Source: Rhineura floridana (lineage: Eukaryota > Chordata > Lepidosauria > Squamata > Rhineuridae). From it: 64,000 bases of DNA. The notes beneath the pieces are model-generated. The model was not told the origin of the DNA. It did no database searches and worked only from the letters and a program-made list of their open reading frames with translations. Position 1 is the stretch's first letter; each line of letters starts with the position of its first letter. Shown here in pieces: positions 34,375 through 44,312 of this stretch. The DNA lies in contig NC_084489.1 of assembly GCF_030035675.1 (NCBI RefSeq), forward strand, positions 71,205,365 through 71,269,364. The letters run 5' to 3'. Position numbers and translations under genes: made by a program.

Positions 34375-34770
34375 GCCCTCAGTTTCTCATTTTTCCAATC
34401 TGGACACATTTCTACAGCAATTGTGATTTTTTTTAAAAAAAAAATCTTCATGAAAATTCATCATTTTAGTGTGAATTTCTGCGAATAAACTCATTGTTAC
34501 ACACAGTCTTAACTAATGTACACGTTTTTGCAAACAATTTCTCCTAGTATAATGCATTTTTGGATGTAATCTTCACTCATATATGCATCTTTATACACAT
34601 TTCCCCCTAATATATGCATTTTTCTTAAGCATTGTTTCATTGGAGAACTGCATCACAACATTCGCATAAATACAAATTTTGAAGGATGGCTGTGTTTTGG
34701 TTCTCATGTGGTTTCATTTGCTAGATTTGGGCTTTGAATGCAAACTGAATCAAATTGCTGCCCCATCCTA
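34375..34770 (-). mobile_element. AT1 hAT-like element
   Basis: cctcagtttctcatttttcc, repeated tataatgcatttttgga-like segments, ttggagaactgcatcacaac, ending attgctgccccatccta. Slightly truncated at the left. Confidence 0.7.
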
Positions 34771-34789
34771 AGTAGTTACACAGAAGGGC

Positions 34790-34995
34790 ATCTCCAGGGG
34801 ATCACATGGCACAGCCAGGCTAGTTCAAGAGGAGAGCGCCCTTCACTGAAGCCATTTAGGTCTTGATTAAAAGGTAATCACCCACATTTTGAATTGTGCC
34901 CAGAAACAAACTGGCAGCTATTAAGAATCACCAGTGGACGTCTGTGCTCTGGATAGGCCTAAGTCTGCAACGGAAGGTGTTGCAATGCTCTTTGG
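34790..34995 (-). mobile_element. L2 LINE ORF2 C-terminal fragment, reverse strand
   Basis: ttttgaattgtgcccagaaa and caaactggcagct correspond to the complement of the L2 segment coding ARFKVLVL. Frames are broken and no 3' tail remains. Confidence 0.55.
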
Positions 34996-36119
34996 TGGTG
35001 CAACTCATTTATTTATTTTCATGATTACAAATTTAAATCTTTCAGTTTGTTCACCTTAAGTGCCAATGATGGTTTATGAGCAACCACAAATGAACATTTT
35101 GACAACAAAGGTGAAAATTACAACATATTCCGCTCAAGATGCAGATTGGTTCAGAGCAAGCTAAGACTTGACCTGTGAAGTAATTAGAACATTCACATTT
35201 CAAGTTGGCACTTTGTAGAGGTTGGGAAGCAAAGCACTGAGCCAAATTTGTGTGTGTGATGTATATATCAATAACAATTAATTTATTGTAATAGTTACTA
35301 TTTTTTTAAAAAAATAAAAATGGGTGGTATTCAATTAAAAAGTTGTGCTAGCTTAACAGTAGTACAACCGGATTTTTCCCCATCTCCTCCCTCCATGTGG
35401 GCCCTGCACCATCCATTAATCTGCTCTGGAGAGTTGGGGAATTCCCAGAACAGATTTAGGGGGCACCGGGAGGGAGGGGGAGGTTGTTCCAGTGTGCAAG
35501 GAGAAATCCTTGCACTGAAAGAATATCTGCATGACAGTACATTGAATACAACCCAATGTGTGTGTGTACTGCAAAAATTATGCACACACACACACACATT
35601 TCCAAGATGGCTAACAACAATTTTTAAAATTCAACATTAAAATTTAACAAATGACATAGAAATAATTAAAATTACAATAAATGAATACCACTTTTGCAAA
35701 CACAAAAGCAAGCAATATATTCTCTTCTTACCTCTAATCATCAAATGCCTGGCAAAAGTTTATTCTGAACACAATTAAAATAGGTTGACAAGAGATCTGT
35801 GTGCATAAGCAGACTGCTGCACGTGTTGCTAAGGCAGTTCTGCATTGCCCATTGACCTGTGGATCACAATACTCATCCAAGCTCTGTCAAACCAGTTGGA
35901 GACATAGTCTGACATGAATGGAGATGGGTGTCTCCTATATCTATGACCAGCTATTATTGTGGGTGAGTAGTTATACCTAACTACAACATCTGGAGCAAAT
36001 GGGCGAATGTCTTTTAGGTCAGTGCTATATACACTTCCTTGGAAACACCACATTATTTCCAATGCCATTCCTTTTATATACACATGCGTAGGCCTGGCGC
36101 CTTTGGGAGCTTTCTCAAG
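34996..36119. other. Mostly unique; short CA/GT runs
   Basis: (GT)n at 35,558-35,567 and (CA)n at 35,582-35,600. No gene supported. Confidence 0.5.
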
Positions 36120-36400
36120 GGATGCTAAGGGCACCTGGTATAGCATATTGTAGAATCCTAAGTTGTGGAATTCCCTCTCTACAGAGGTGCATCTGGCACC
36201 TTTGCTATACAATATTCAGCAAATTATCCTGGCCTTCAGCTGCTGAGATGTATGTTTTCAGGACTCACCCTACTCCTGTGAATGTAATGTGGTTTAATGG
36301 TTTTTAAAACTGCATTTTAAATTTCTGTAACCTGCCCTGGACCCTAAGGGTGAAGGGCAGGTGATTAATAAACATAATAATCATAATGAACATAACAATG
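36120..36400 (+). mobile_element. L2 LINE 3' end (old)
   Basis: gtggaattccctctctacag and aggtgcatctggcacctttg match the L2 ORF2 C-terminal codons. A degraded hairpin (aacctgccctgg...agggcaggtga) and an AATAAACATAATAAT tail follow. Confidence 0.7.
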
Positions 36401-36477
36401 TAGAAAATGAGAACGTGAGTCTGGAAGCCATTTTTATTTTAGTTTAAAAGCCTGTCTCTAGAAAGATGACTTCTTCC

Positions 36478-37010
36478 AAATTATTATTTATTTTATTATG
36501 CATTTATTCATTTCAAAATCCATCCTGCATTTCTTCCATAAAGAATCTAAAGCAGATAGCAAGAACAAAAATTAAACACAATCAAAATCCCAATAATAAT
36601 AAACAATTTTAAAATGTACCAGCAAATAATACACGAATGCAGGGGTTCTTAAACTGTGGTCTATGGGAGTCCGTGAACTGAGCGCAAAAAAAACCCACAT
36701 CAATTTCCGGTGCAATAAAATAGTTTATTCATTAATTCATGGGGCCCCATAGCTTAAATCAAAATCTCAAAGGGGTCCATAACCCAAAAAAGGTTAAAAA
36801 TCACTGCACTAATGGTCAGCTAACAGCTTTATGGAAAAGCCATGTCTTTCTTAAGCACCAACACACATATAATGAGGAGCCCAGGCAGGATTCTATGGGA
36901 AGGCACTCCTCAATGTTGGTGCTACAACTAAGAAGGCCCTGTTCTTTCACCTCCCTGTTGTCCTTGAGGCAACCGGAGGACATTGAGCAGGACTTCTGAT
37001 GACTCAATAT
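36478..37010 (-). mobile_element. L2-like 3' end, reverse strand, split by a hAT element
   Basis: Left part 36,478-36,639: ttattatttattttattatg tail and A-rich UTR. Right part 36,807-37,010: aaaagccatgtctttcttaa and aagaaggccctgttctttca, as in reversed L2 C-termini. Old and divergent. Confidence 0.55.
36640..36806. mobile_element. hAT nonautonomous element with 8-bp TSD
   Basis: Ends CAGGGGTTCTTAAACT and AGGTTAAAAATCACTG form imperfect TIRs. Flanking 8-mers CACGAATG (36,632-36,639) and CACTAATG (36,807-36,814) match at 7 of 8. The interior is non-coding. Confidence 0.85.
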
Positions 37011-37119
37011 TAAGCTGCCTGAATAACATTTTCCCCCTCTGTTCCTCTGCACAGACACAGTCTTCAAATGTATATTATTTACCTGATTCCATTTTTGTCA
37101 AAGAGAAATACAGCAGCTT

Positions 37120-37793
37120 GGCACAGATAGCTCAATGAAAATGCTGACTCAGTGACTGGCACCTGTGAAAAAGGTGAATTCCGTGTTAGGGATCATTAGG
37201 AAAGGGACTGAAAATAAAACTGCCAAGACCATAATGCCTTTATACAAATCTATGATGTGACCACACTTGGGAAAACTTTACAGTCCTCCTGGTCACAGCA
37301 CCTCAAAAGGGATATGGTAACGCTGGAGAAGGCACAGAGAAAGGACAACCAAAAAGATCAAGGCGCCAGAGCAACTCCCCTACCAGGAAACGTTACAGCT
37401 GTGGTTTATTAATATAAATACAATGTGAGTAAAGGAGAATATGATTGAGGTGTTCAAAATTAAGTATGACCTGGAAAAAGTGGATAGCATTTTTTCCCTT
37501 GTCTCATAATACTAGGAACCAGAGCTGAACAGAGGGTGGTTCAGGACAGACAAAAGGAAGCTACTTCACAGTGCATAATTAAACCATGGAATTCACTGCC
37601 ACACAACATGGTGATAGCCAGCAGCAACTTAGATGGCTTTAAAAGGTGGTTAGACAAATTCATAGATGATAAGGCTATTTAATGGCTACTAGTCATGATG
37701 GTGATGTTTAACCTCCAGTATCAAAGACAGCTGAAGTCTAAATACCAGTTGCTGGGAAATAACAGTGGGGAAAGACCGCTTGTGGGCTTTCCA
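37120..37793 (+). mobile_element. CR1 LINE (old), outermost layer of the nest, left part
   Basis: Homologous to the younger CR1 at 40 kb over the ORF2 C-terminus (gtgaaaaaggtgaattccgt, cttagatggctttaaaaggt) and 3' UTR, but with many differences, stops and indels. It breaks off at gggctttcc and resumes at 43,436 as attggcatctcgtcagaaac...gtgatccagcatggccc, ending near 43,510. Confidence 0.85.
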
Positions 37794-37794
37794 T

Positions 37795-38079
37795 AGGGAT
37801 GGAGACAAAATTAGTTTCTGTGCACATTTTAATGAAAACCTACCTAATTTGAATTTCCCAAAACAATATTTGTAGCAAAATGCAGCTGTCCTTAGAAATC
37901 TCCACTCTGAATTTTTCAGTGCAGTTCTATAACACCCCCCAAAACAATAGCATACACAAATGCATAGATTAGAGGAAAGTGTGCATAAAATGCATGCATT
38001 AGTGAAACATACAAAAATCCATTATATTAGGTTGAATTGCTTGTGTTAGCCAAAATTGAATACAAAAATGTGTATATTA
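37795..38079. mobile_element. AT1 hAT-like element, left half (nest layer 2)
   Basis: Starts AGGGATGG after the CR1. Its right half is 43,298-43,435, ending CCATCCTTA. At the outer junctions ctTTCCAT (37,787-37,794) and aaTTCCAT (43,436-43,443) match at 6 of 8. Split by a LINE whose TSD is GTGTATATTA. Confidence 0.8.
38070..38079. repeat. Target-site duplication GTGTATATTA, left
   Basis: Perfect 10-bp direct repeat of 43,298-43,307. It brackets the zinc-finger LINE (38,080-43,297) inside the AT1 element. Confidence 0.85.
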
Positions 38080-40048
38080 TCATTCATTCATTTTCATTCT
38101 TTGGCGATCACCCGTGGCCGAGTAAGATTATCTTCCAGGGTAAGGTCTTTAACAATGGGTCCGTAAGTGACTGTGGAGGCCAATTCTGGATCCACACAGC
38201 CTCCCACAGTGAGGACATAGGTTTCCAGATGGAAGATGGTCACAATGAGGATTTGCTTGACATGCCTTTCGCTTAGCTCGTTTGTCCCTTTCACCCTGTA
38301 CTCGGGCTTCTTCAAAGTCTATAGCACCTTTGATAATGGCCGACCTCCAATTGGGACACTCATGAGCCAAAGCTTCCCAGTTCTCGATGCTTATGTTACA
38401 TTTTTTAGATTAGCTTTGAGAACATCTTTAAACCTCTTTTGATGTCCACAGATATTCTGTTTTCCATGCTTAAGTTGCGAGTAAAGTAGCTGCTTTCAAA
38501 GACGGTGATCAGGCATTCGAACAACATGGCCAGTCCAGCAAAGTTGATGTTGGAGGATCATTGTTTCAACACTGTTGGTCTTTGCTTCTTCCAATACGCT
38601 AACATTAGTCCACCTATCTTCCCAAGTAATTTGCAGAATTTTCCGGAGGCAGCGTTGGTGGAATCTTTCAAGAAGTTGGGAGTGGCGTTTATACATGGTC
38701 CATGTTTCTCAGGCGTACAGTAAGGTCGGTAGTACAATGGCTTTGTAAATAAGCATTTTGGTCTCCCTGTGAATATCCCGATCCTCAAACACTCTACGCT
38801 TCATTCAGGAGAATGTGGCACTCGCAGAGCTCAGACGATGCTGAATTTCAGCATCGATGTCAGATTTTACAGAGAGATGGCTGCCAAAATAAGAAAAGTG
38901 ATCGACATTCTCCAGCATCACACCATTAAGCTGGATTGATGGTGCTACAGAGGGATTGGTTCGCACCTGCTGATAAAGCACTTTGGTTTTTTTGATGTTA
39001 AGAGAGACGCCAAGCTTTTCATATGCTTCTGCAAAGACATTTAGGATAGTTTGAAGATCTTCCTCTGAATGTGTGGAGACTACATTATCATCAGCATATT
39101 GAAGTTCTATGACAGAGGTTGTAATTACCTTACTTTTTGCTTTCAGCCTACTGAGATTAAAAAGCTTTCCATCTGTTTGATATGTGATTTCCACGTCAGT
39201 GGGAAGTTTCCCCTCAACAAGGTGTAGAATCATGGTGATGAAAGTAGCAAATAAGGTTGGAGCAATGACACATCCCTGTTTGACTCCTGATGCCACTCTG
39301 AATTGATCACTTTGAGAGCCATTGTTATCCAAAATTGTTGCCGTCGTGTTGTCATGGAGGAGTCGCAAAATATTCACAAATTTATCAGGGCATCCAATTT
39401 TCAGAAGGATGGTCCAGAGAGCGGTTCAATTTACAGTATCAAAGGCCTTAGTCAGATCAATAAACACCATATACAGAGGATTGTTTTGCTCCCTGCATTT
39501 TTCTTGAAGCTGTCATGCAGTGAAGATCATGTCCACTGTCCCCTGGAAGGGCAGAAACCATTTTGGGATTCAGGGAGGATGTCTTCTGAAATAGGTAGGA
39601 GGCAATTTGTGAGGATCCTTACAAGGATTTTACCCGCGGTAGCTAGAAGAGAGATGCCTCGGTAGTTCCCACAATCTGTTCTATCACCCTTCTTGAAAAG
39701 AGTGATAATTATGGCATCCCTAAAGTCTTCCGGGATCTCCTCCCTCATCCAGATTATGTCGATGAGCTTATGAAGTTGTTGTATAAGTTTGTGCCCACCT
39801 TTTTTAAAGACTTCAGCAGGAATCCCATCAGGTCCACTAGCTTTGTTATTCTTCATTTGATTAACGGCTTTACTGGCTTCATCCAAATTAGGGGATACTG
39901 CAAGCTCATCTCTAATTTGTTGTTGTGGGATTTGCGAGAAGACCTCATCAGCCACAACAGAGTTAAGGAAGTCATGGTAATGCTCTTTCCAACATAGTGC
40001 AATAGACTCTTTGTCCTTTAGAAGTTTGGCACCATCTATTGAATGTAT
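38080..40048 (-). mobile_element. Zinc-finger LINE, main part (nest layer 3)
   Basis: Reverse-strand ORF2 reads NKASGPDGIPAEVFKKGG, GNYRGISLLATAGKILVRIL (RT motifs 1-2a), VFIDLTKAFDTVN (motif A), GVKQGCVIAPTLFATF (motif B), LQYADDN (motif C), then YLGSHLS-type FSYFGSHLSVKSDIDAEIQH, RCLRKILQITWEDRWTNVSV and a terminal C2H2 finger CPHCGRLCGSRIGLHSHLRT. One frameshift (about 39,560) and at least two stops break it. It ends in a GAATGAATG tail. Distinct from CR1 and L2; possibly Ingi/Vingi-related. The finger supports a full 3' end. Confidence 0.85.
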
Positions 40049-40920
40049 TGGAGCAAAAAATCTTAATTTCACATATACGCTCATGGGGTCTGAACTGGCG
40101 GTGACCAACCAGGAGAGAGACCTCGGGGTTGTAGTGGACAGCACAATGAAAATGTCAACCCAGTGTGCGGCAGCTGTGAAAAAGGCAAATTCCATGCTAG
40201 CGATAATTAGGAAAGGTATTGAAAATAAAACAGCCGATATCATAATGCCGTTGTATAAATCTATGGTGCGGCCGCATTTGGAATACTGTGTACAGTTCTG
40301 GTCACCTCATCTCAAAAAGGATATTATAGAGTTGGAAAAGGTTCAGAAGAGGGCAACCAGAATGATCAAGGGGATGGAGCGACTCCCTTACGAGGAAAGG
40401 TTGCAGCATTTGGGGCTTTTTAGTTTAGAGAAAAGGCGGGTCAGAGGAGACATGATAGAAGTGTATAAAATTATGCATGGCATTGAGAAAGTGGATAGAG
40501 AAAAGTTCTTCTCCCTCTCTCATAATACTAGAACTCGTGGACATTCAAAGAAGCTGAATGTTGGAAGATTCAGGACAGACAGAAGGAAGTACTTCTTTAC
40601 TCAGCGCATAGTTAAACTATGGAAATTGCTCCCACAAGATGCAGTAATGGCCGCCAGCTTGGATGGCTTTAAAAGAAGATTAGACAAATTCATGGAGAAC
40701 AGGGCTATCAATGGCTACTAGCCATGATGGCTGTGCTGTGCCACCCTAGTCAGAGGCAGCATGCTTCTGAAAACCAGTTGCCGGAAGCCTCAGGAGGGGA
40801 GAGTGTTCTTGCACTCGGGTCCTGCTTGCGGGCTTCCCCCAGGCACCTGGTTGGCCACTGTGAGAGCAGGATGCTGGACTAGATGGGCCACTGGCCTGAT
40901 CCAGCAGCCTCTTCTTATGT
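40049..40920 (+). mobile_element. CR1 LINE, younger, inside the zinc-finger LINE (nest layer 4)
   Basis: Open frame of 236 codons to 40,721 covering the ORF2 C-terminus: NFTYTLMGSELAVTNQERDL, LEYCVQFWSPHLKKD, TRMIKGMERLPYEERLQHLG, SLDGFKRRLDKFMENRAING. The 3' UTR (ctggactagatgggccactg) runs into (TTCTTATG)n, which resumes at 42,921-42,942 after the L2. The LINE on either side abuts with at most 1-2 bp duplicated, as expected for CR1. 5'-truncated before RT motif C. Confidence 0.92.
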
Positions 40921-42920
40921 TATTTATTTATTTATTTATTTTATTTCATTTATAAACCGCCCATAGCGAGTAGCTCTCTGGGCGGTGAACAAAACAAGAT
41001 TAAAATACAGTATTACAATAAAATCAATAACAAACAGTACCAAATTAAACGAAAAACATTAAATATAAAACATTGAACATTAAAATGCCTGGGAGTATAG
41101 CCAGGTCTTCACCTGGCGCCTAAAAGAAAGTACCGTAGGTGCCAGGCGTATCTCCTCAGGTAGGCTGTTCCACAGTTCGGGGGCCACCACAGAAAAGGCC
41201 CTAGATCTAATAACAATCCTCCAGGCATCCTGGTGAGTTGGTACCCGGAGGAGGGCCTTGGATACTGAACGAAGTGAACAGGTAGGTCCATAGCGGGAGA
41301 GGCGTTCCACAAGGTATTGCAGTCCCACACCGTGTAAGGCTTTATAGGTCAAAACCAGCACCTTGAATCTGGCTCGGAAACAGATAGGTAGCCAGTGCAA
41401 ACGGGCCAGTACAGGTGTTATATGCGCGGACCAACGGGTCCTCGTCAACAACCTGGCTGCCGCGTTTTGCAGTAGCTGAAGTTTCCGAACGGTCTTCAAG
41501 GGCAGCCCTACGTAGAGCGCATTACAGTAGTCCAGTCTAGAAGTTACCAGAGCGTGAACAACTGAGGCGATATTGTCACTGTCCAGATAGGGGTGTAGTT
41601 GGGCTACTAAGCGAAGATGGTAAAACGCATTCCATGCCACCGAGGCCACTTGAGCCTCAAGCGACAAGGAAGGGTCAAAAAGGACCCCCAAACTATGAAC
41701 CTGTTCCTTCAAGGGGAGTGTAACCCCATCTAGAACAGGATGAACATCCACCATCTGGGCAGGTAAAGAGCTCACCAACAGTGTCTCAGTCTTCTCTGGA
41801 TTGAGTTTCAGTTTATTAGCTCTCATCCAGTCCATTATCGCAGTCAGGCAATGGTTCAGCACATCAACAGCCTCACCTGAAGAAGGTGAAAAGGAGAAGT
41901 AGAGCTGCGTGTCATCAGCGTACTGATGGCAACGCACTCCAAAACTCCAGATGACCGCACCCAGAGGCTGCATGTAGATGTTAAAGAGCATGGGGGACAA
42001 GACTGACCCCTGAGGGACTCCACAATGGAGAGTCCAGGGTGTCGAGCAATGTTCCCCAAGCACTACCTTCTGGCGACGATCCGCTAAGTAGGAGCAGAGC
42101 CACTGCCAAGCAGTGCCCCCAACTCCCAACTCCGCGAGCCTCCCCAGAAGGATACCATGGTCGATGGTATCAAACGCCACTGAGAGATCAAGGAGAATCA
42201 ACAGAGTCACACTCCCCCTGTCCCTCTCCCGACAAAGGTCATCATACAGGGCGACCAAGGCTGTTTCAGTGCCAAAACCGGGCCTAAAACCGGATTGAAA
42301 CGGATCCAGATAATCGGTTTCATCCAAAAGCGCCTGGAGCTGGCCGGCGACCACCCGCTCCAAGACCTTGCCCAAAAAAGGGACATTCGCCACCGGTCTA
42401 TAGTTGTTCAAAATATCTGGGTCCAAAGAAGGTTTCTTTAGAAGAGGTCTCACTACTGCCTCCTTGAGACTACCAGGGACTACTCCCTCTCTCAAGGAGG
42501 CATTTATCACCTCTTTGGCCCAACCGGTGGTTACAGCCCTGCCGGCCTTCACCAGCCAAGATGGGCAAGGGTCCAGGGCAGACGTGGTCGCCCGCACCAT
42601 TCCAAGCACCTTGTCCACTTCCTCGAGCTGCACCAACTGAAATTCATCCAACAATGAAGGACAAGACCGCGTTCTGGACACTTCAATGGAGTCATCTGTC
42701 ATAACATCAGAGTCTAAGTCCCGACGGATGCAAGCAATCTTGTTCTGGAAGTGCTCCGCAAATTCGTTGCAGCGGGCTTCCGATGTTTCCTTAGTATCAT
42801 GAGGGCCAGAATGTAAAAGCCCTCGTACCACCCTAAAAAGCTCAGCTGGGCGGCAAAGAGATGATCTAATGGTGGCAGCAAAATATGACTTTTTTGCCGC
42901 CCTAACCGCTTTTACATACA
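40921..42920 (-). mobile_element. L2 LINE, 5'-truncated, intact open frame (innermost layer)
   Basis: Reverse-strand frame of 613 codons without a stop, starting at the truncation point (first codon TTG at 42,921-42,919, inside the CR1 tail, so not a natural start). Residues 1-100 are the endonuclease-RT linker. RT motifs: LDLSVAFDTIDH (244-255), GVPQGSVLSP (301-310), YADD (334-337). Ends RRQVKTWLYSQAF. The endonuclease domain is absent. The 3' UTR has the CCGCCC/GGGCGG hairpin (40,957-40,984) and TTTATTTATTTA tail. A TCTTATGTT duplication from the CR1 tail flanks it. Too short to be autonomous, but clearly recent. Confidence 0.95.
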
Positions 42921-42942
42921 ACTTATGTTCTTATGTTCTTAT

Positions 42943-43297
42943 GGATTTGTACCATAATTTGTTGGTCCATAGATGGCCTTTGTGGCATTAAAAAAGCCCC
43001 GTGCATCATGAGCATCTGCAAAATGCTGGATTCTTGAGCTTTCTTTATCCACCAGGTGTTCTTACGTTCTCTAGTTCTTCTTTGGACCTCAGCCTTTGCA
43101 CTGGCATAGATTTTTTTCTTAGCAGCACAGTTAATGTCTTTTTGCCGTATCTGGAAGACTTTCCTTTTCTTGTCAATGATATGTTCAATCTCACTATCAT
43201 TCTCATCAAACCAGTCCTGATGTTTCTTAGTTTGGTATCCAATAGTTTGTTCACATGCTGCAATAACAGAAGTCTTCAGTTTAATCCAGTATATTAC
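42943..43297 (-). mobile_element. Zinc-finger LINE, 5' part (nest layer 3, right)
   Basis: Reverse strand encodes HQDWFDENDSEIEHIIDKKR, YASAKAEVQRRTRERKNTWW and WKEHY-linker sequence that continues at 40,048 once the CR1 and L2 are set aside. The left junction codes for NPIHSIDGAKLLKD across the insertion point. 5'-truncated at 43,297 before the endonuclease. Duplicated at 52,426-52,781. Confidence 0.85.
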
Positions 43298-43435
43298 GTG
43301 TATATTAGAAGTGTGCACTAAAATGCTGAGGATTTTTTTAAAAAAACAATTACAAACTTTTGTAGTGAGCTGAATGTAAGAATGAAAAAATGGGAAACTG
43401 AGAGAAACCAAAGTGGACAGGTTTGTCCATCCTTA
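43298..43435. mobile_element. AT1 hAT-like element, right half (nest layer 2)
   Basis: gtgtgcactaaaatgctgag, aaaatgggaaactgagagaa and the end aggtttgtccatcctta. It begins with the 10-bp TSD of the LINE. Confidence 0.8.
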
Positions 43436-43510
43436 AATTCCATTGGCATCTCGTCAGAAACTGGTGCTGGAGTAGATAGTCCTTTGGTGTGATCCAGCAT
43501 GGCCCTTTTT
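43436..43510 (+). mobile_element. CR1 LINE (old), outermost layer, right part
   Basis: attggcatctcgtcagaaac, ctggagtagatagtcctttg and gtgatccagcatggcc are the final about 70 bp of the CR1 begun at 37,120. The octamer tail is degraded. Confidence 0.75.
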
Positions 43511-43639
43511 ACATCCATAAAAAGAATCATGCTCAAGTGCTTTTGAAACTGAGGGGACTTACATTAACCACAACGCTTGGTGCTAGGGAGGCATTATCTG
43601 CTGCTATTTTTATTAATGAGGATCTCTTTTTGAATATAT

Positions 43640-43762
43640 TTCTTGCAGTGGGGACTGGTGGCTCCGAAAGCCGTCTGGTGCTGTAAGCACCTTGTGCAGT
43701 TCATCAAAAGTTCAGACTAAAACCCAGCGCAGATTCACTGCCCCACTGACATTGGAGCTATC
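43640..43762. mobile_element. Palindromic MITE-like repeat, family F
   Basis: ggggactggtggctccgaaa...gtgctgtaagcaccttgtgc...agttcagactaaaacccagc...ttcactgccccactgacatt. Same family as 31,704-31,825, with one arm shortened. Copied at 53,124-53,246. Confidence 0.65.
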
Positions 43763-43784
43763 AGTCTGCACTGTATGACTAACA

Positions 43785-43860
43785 TATTGTTTTGTTATTT
43801 GCTGCCCTGTGCTCCCTTTTTTGGAAGAAGGGTGGGATATAAAAATGACAAATAAACTAA
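43785..43860 (+). mobile_element. L2 LINE 3' tail
   Basis: gctgccctgtgctccctttt, ttggaagaagggtgggatat and AAAAATGACAAATAAA. Only the degraded hairpin end survives. Copied at 53,269-53,344. Confidence 0.6.
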
Positions 43861-44075
43861 AGCCAGTGTGGTGTAGTGAGATGAGGCAGTGTAGTGTAGT
43901 GGTCAGAATGTGACCCCCTGTCATGAAACTTCTTGGGTGATTTTGGGCCAGTTACTCTCCCTCCCAGCCTAACCCTACTTCATAGGGTGGTTGTTCGGAT
44001 AAAACGGGAAACAAGGACTGAACAGCCAAGTTTACTGCCCTAGGTTCAGTGAAGGATAAAAATGTAAGAAATTAA
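43861..44075 (+). mobile_element. tRNA-derived SINE, family B (degraded)
   Basis: agccagtgtggtgtagtgag, a second tagtgtagtggtcagaatg, ttttgggccagttactctcc, cctaaccctacttcataggg. Part of the head is repeated. It directly follows an L2 tail. Confidence 0.65.
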
Positions 44076-44103
44076 CTAGGTTGTCCCATTGGTTTCATTG
44101 TGA

Positions 44104-44312
44104 AAGCCAGGGTGGTGAAGGAGTTAAAGTGTCGGACTGTGACCAGGGAGACCAGGGTTCAAATCCCCACTCAGCCATAAAGCTCATCAGGTGACCTTGG
44201 GCCATTCACTGCCTCTCAGCCTAACCTACCTCACAGGGTTGTTGTGAGGAGGACTTGTAAGCTCCCTGGAGGAATGGTGGGATCTAAATGCAAAAATAAA
44301 GATTTGTGCCAG
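44104..44312 (+). mobile_element. tRNA-derived SINE, family B
   Basis: agccagggtggtgaaggagt, gaccagggttcaaatcccca (B box), ccttgggccattcactgcct, cctacctcacagggttgttg, and the L2-like end ctccctggaggaatggtggg. The duplicate at 53.6 kb covers only its first about 88 bp. Confidence 0.85.
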
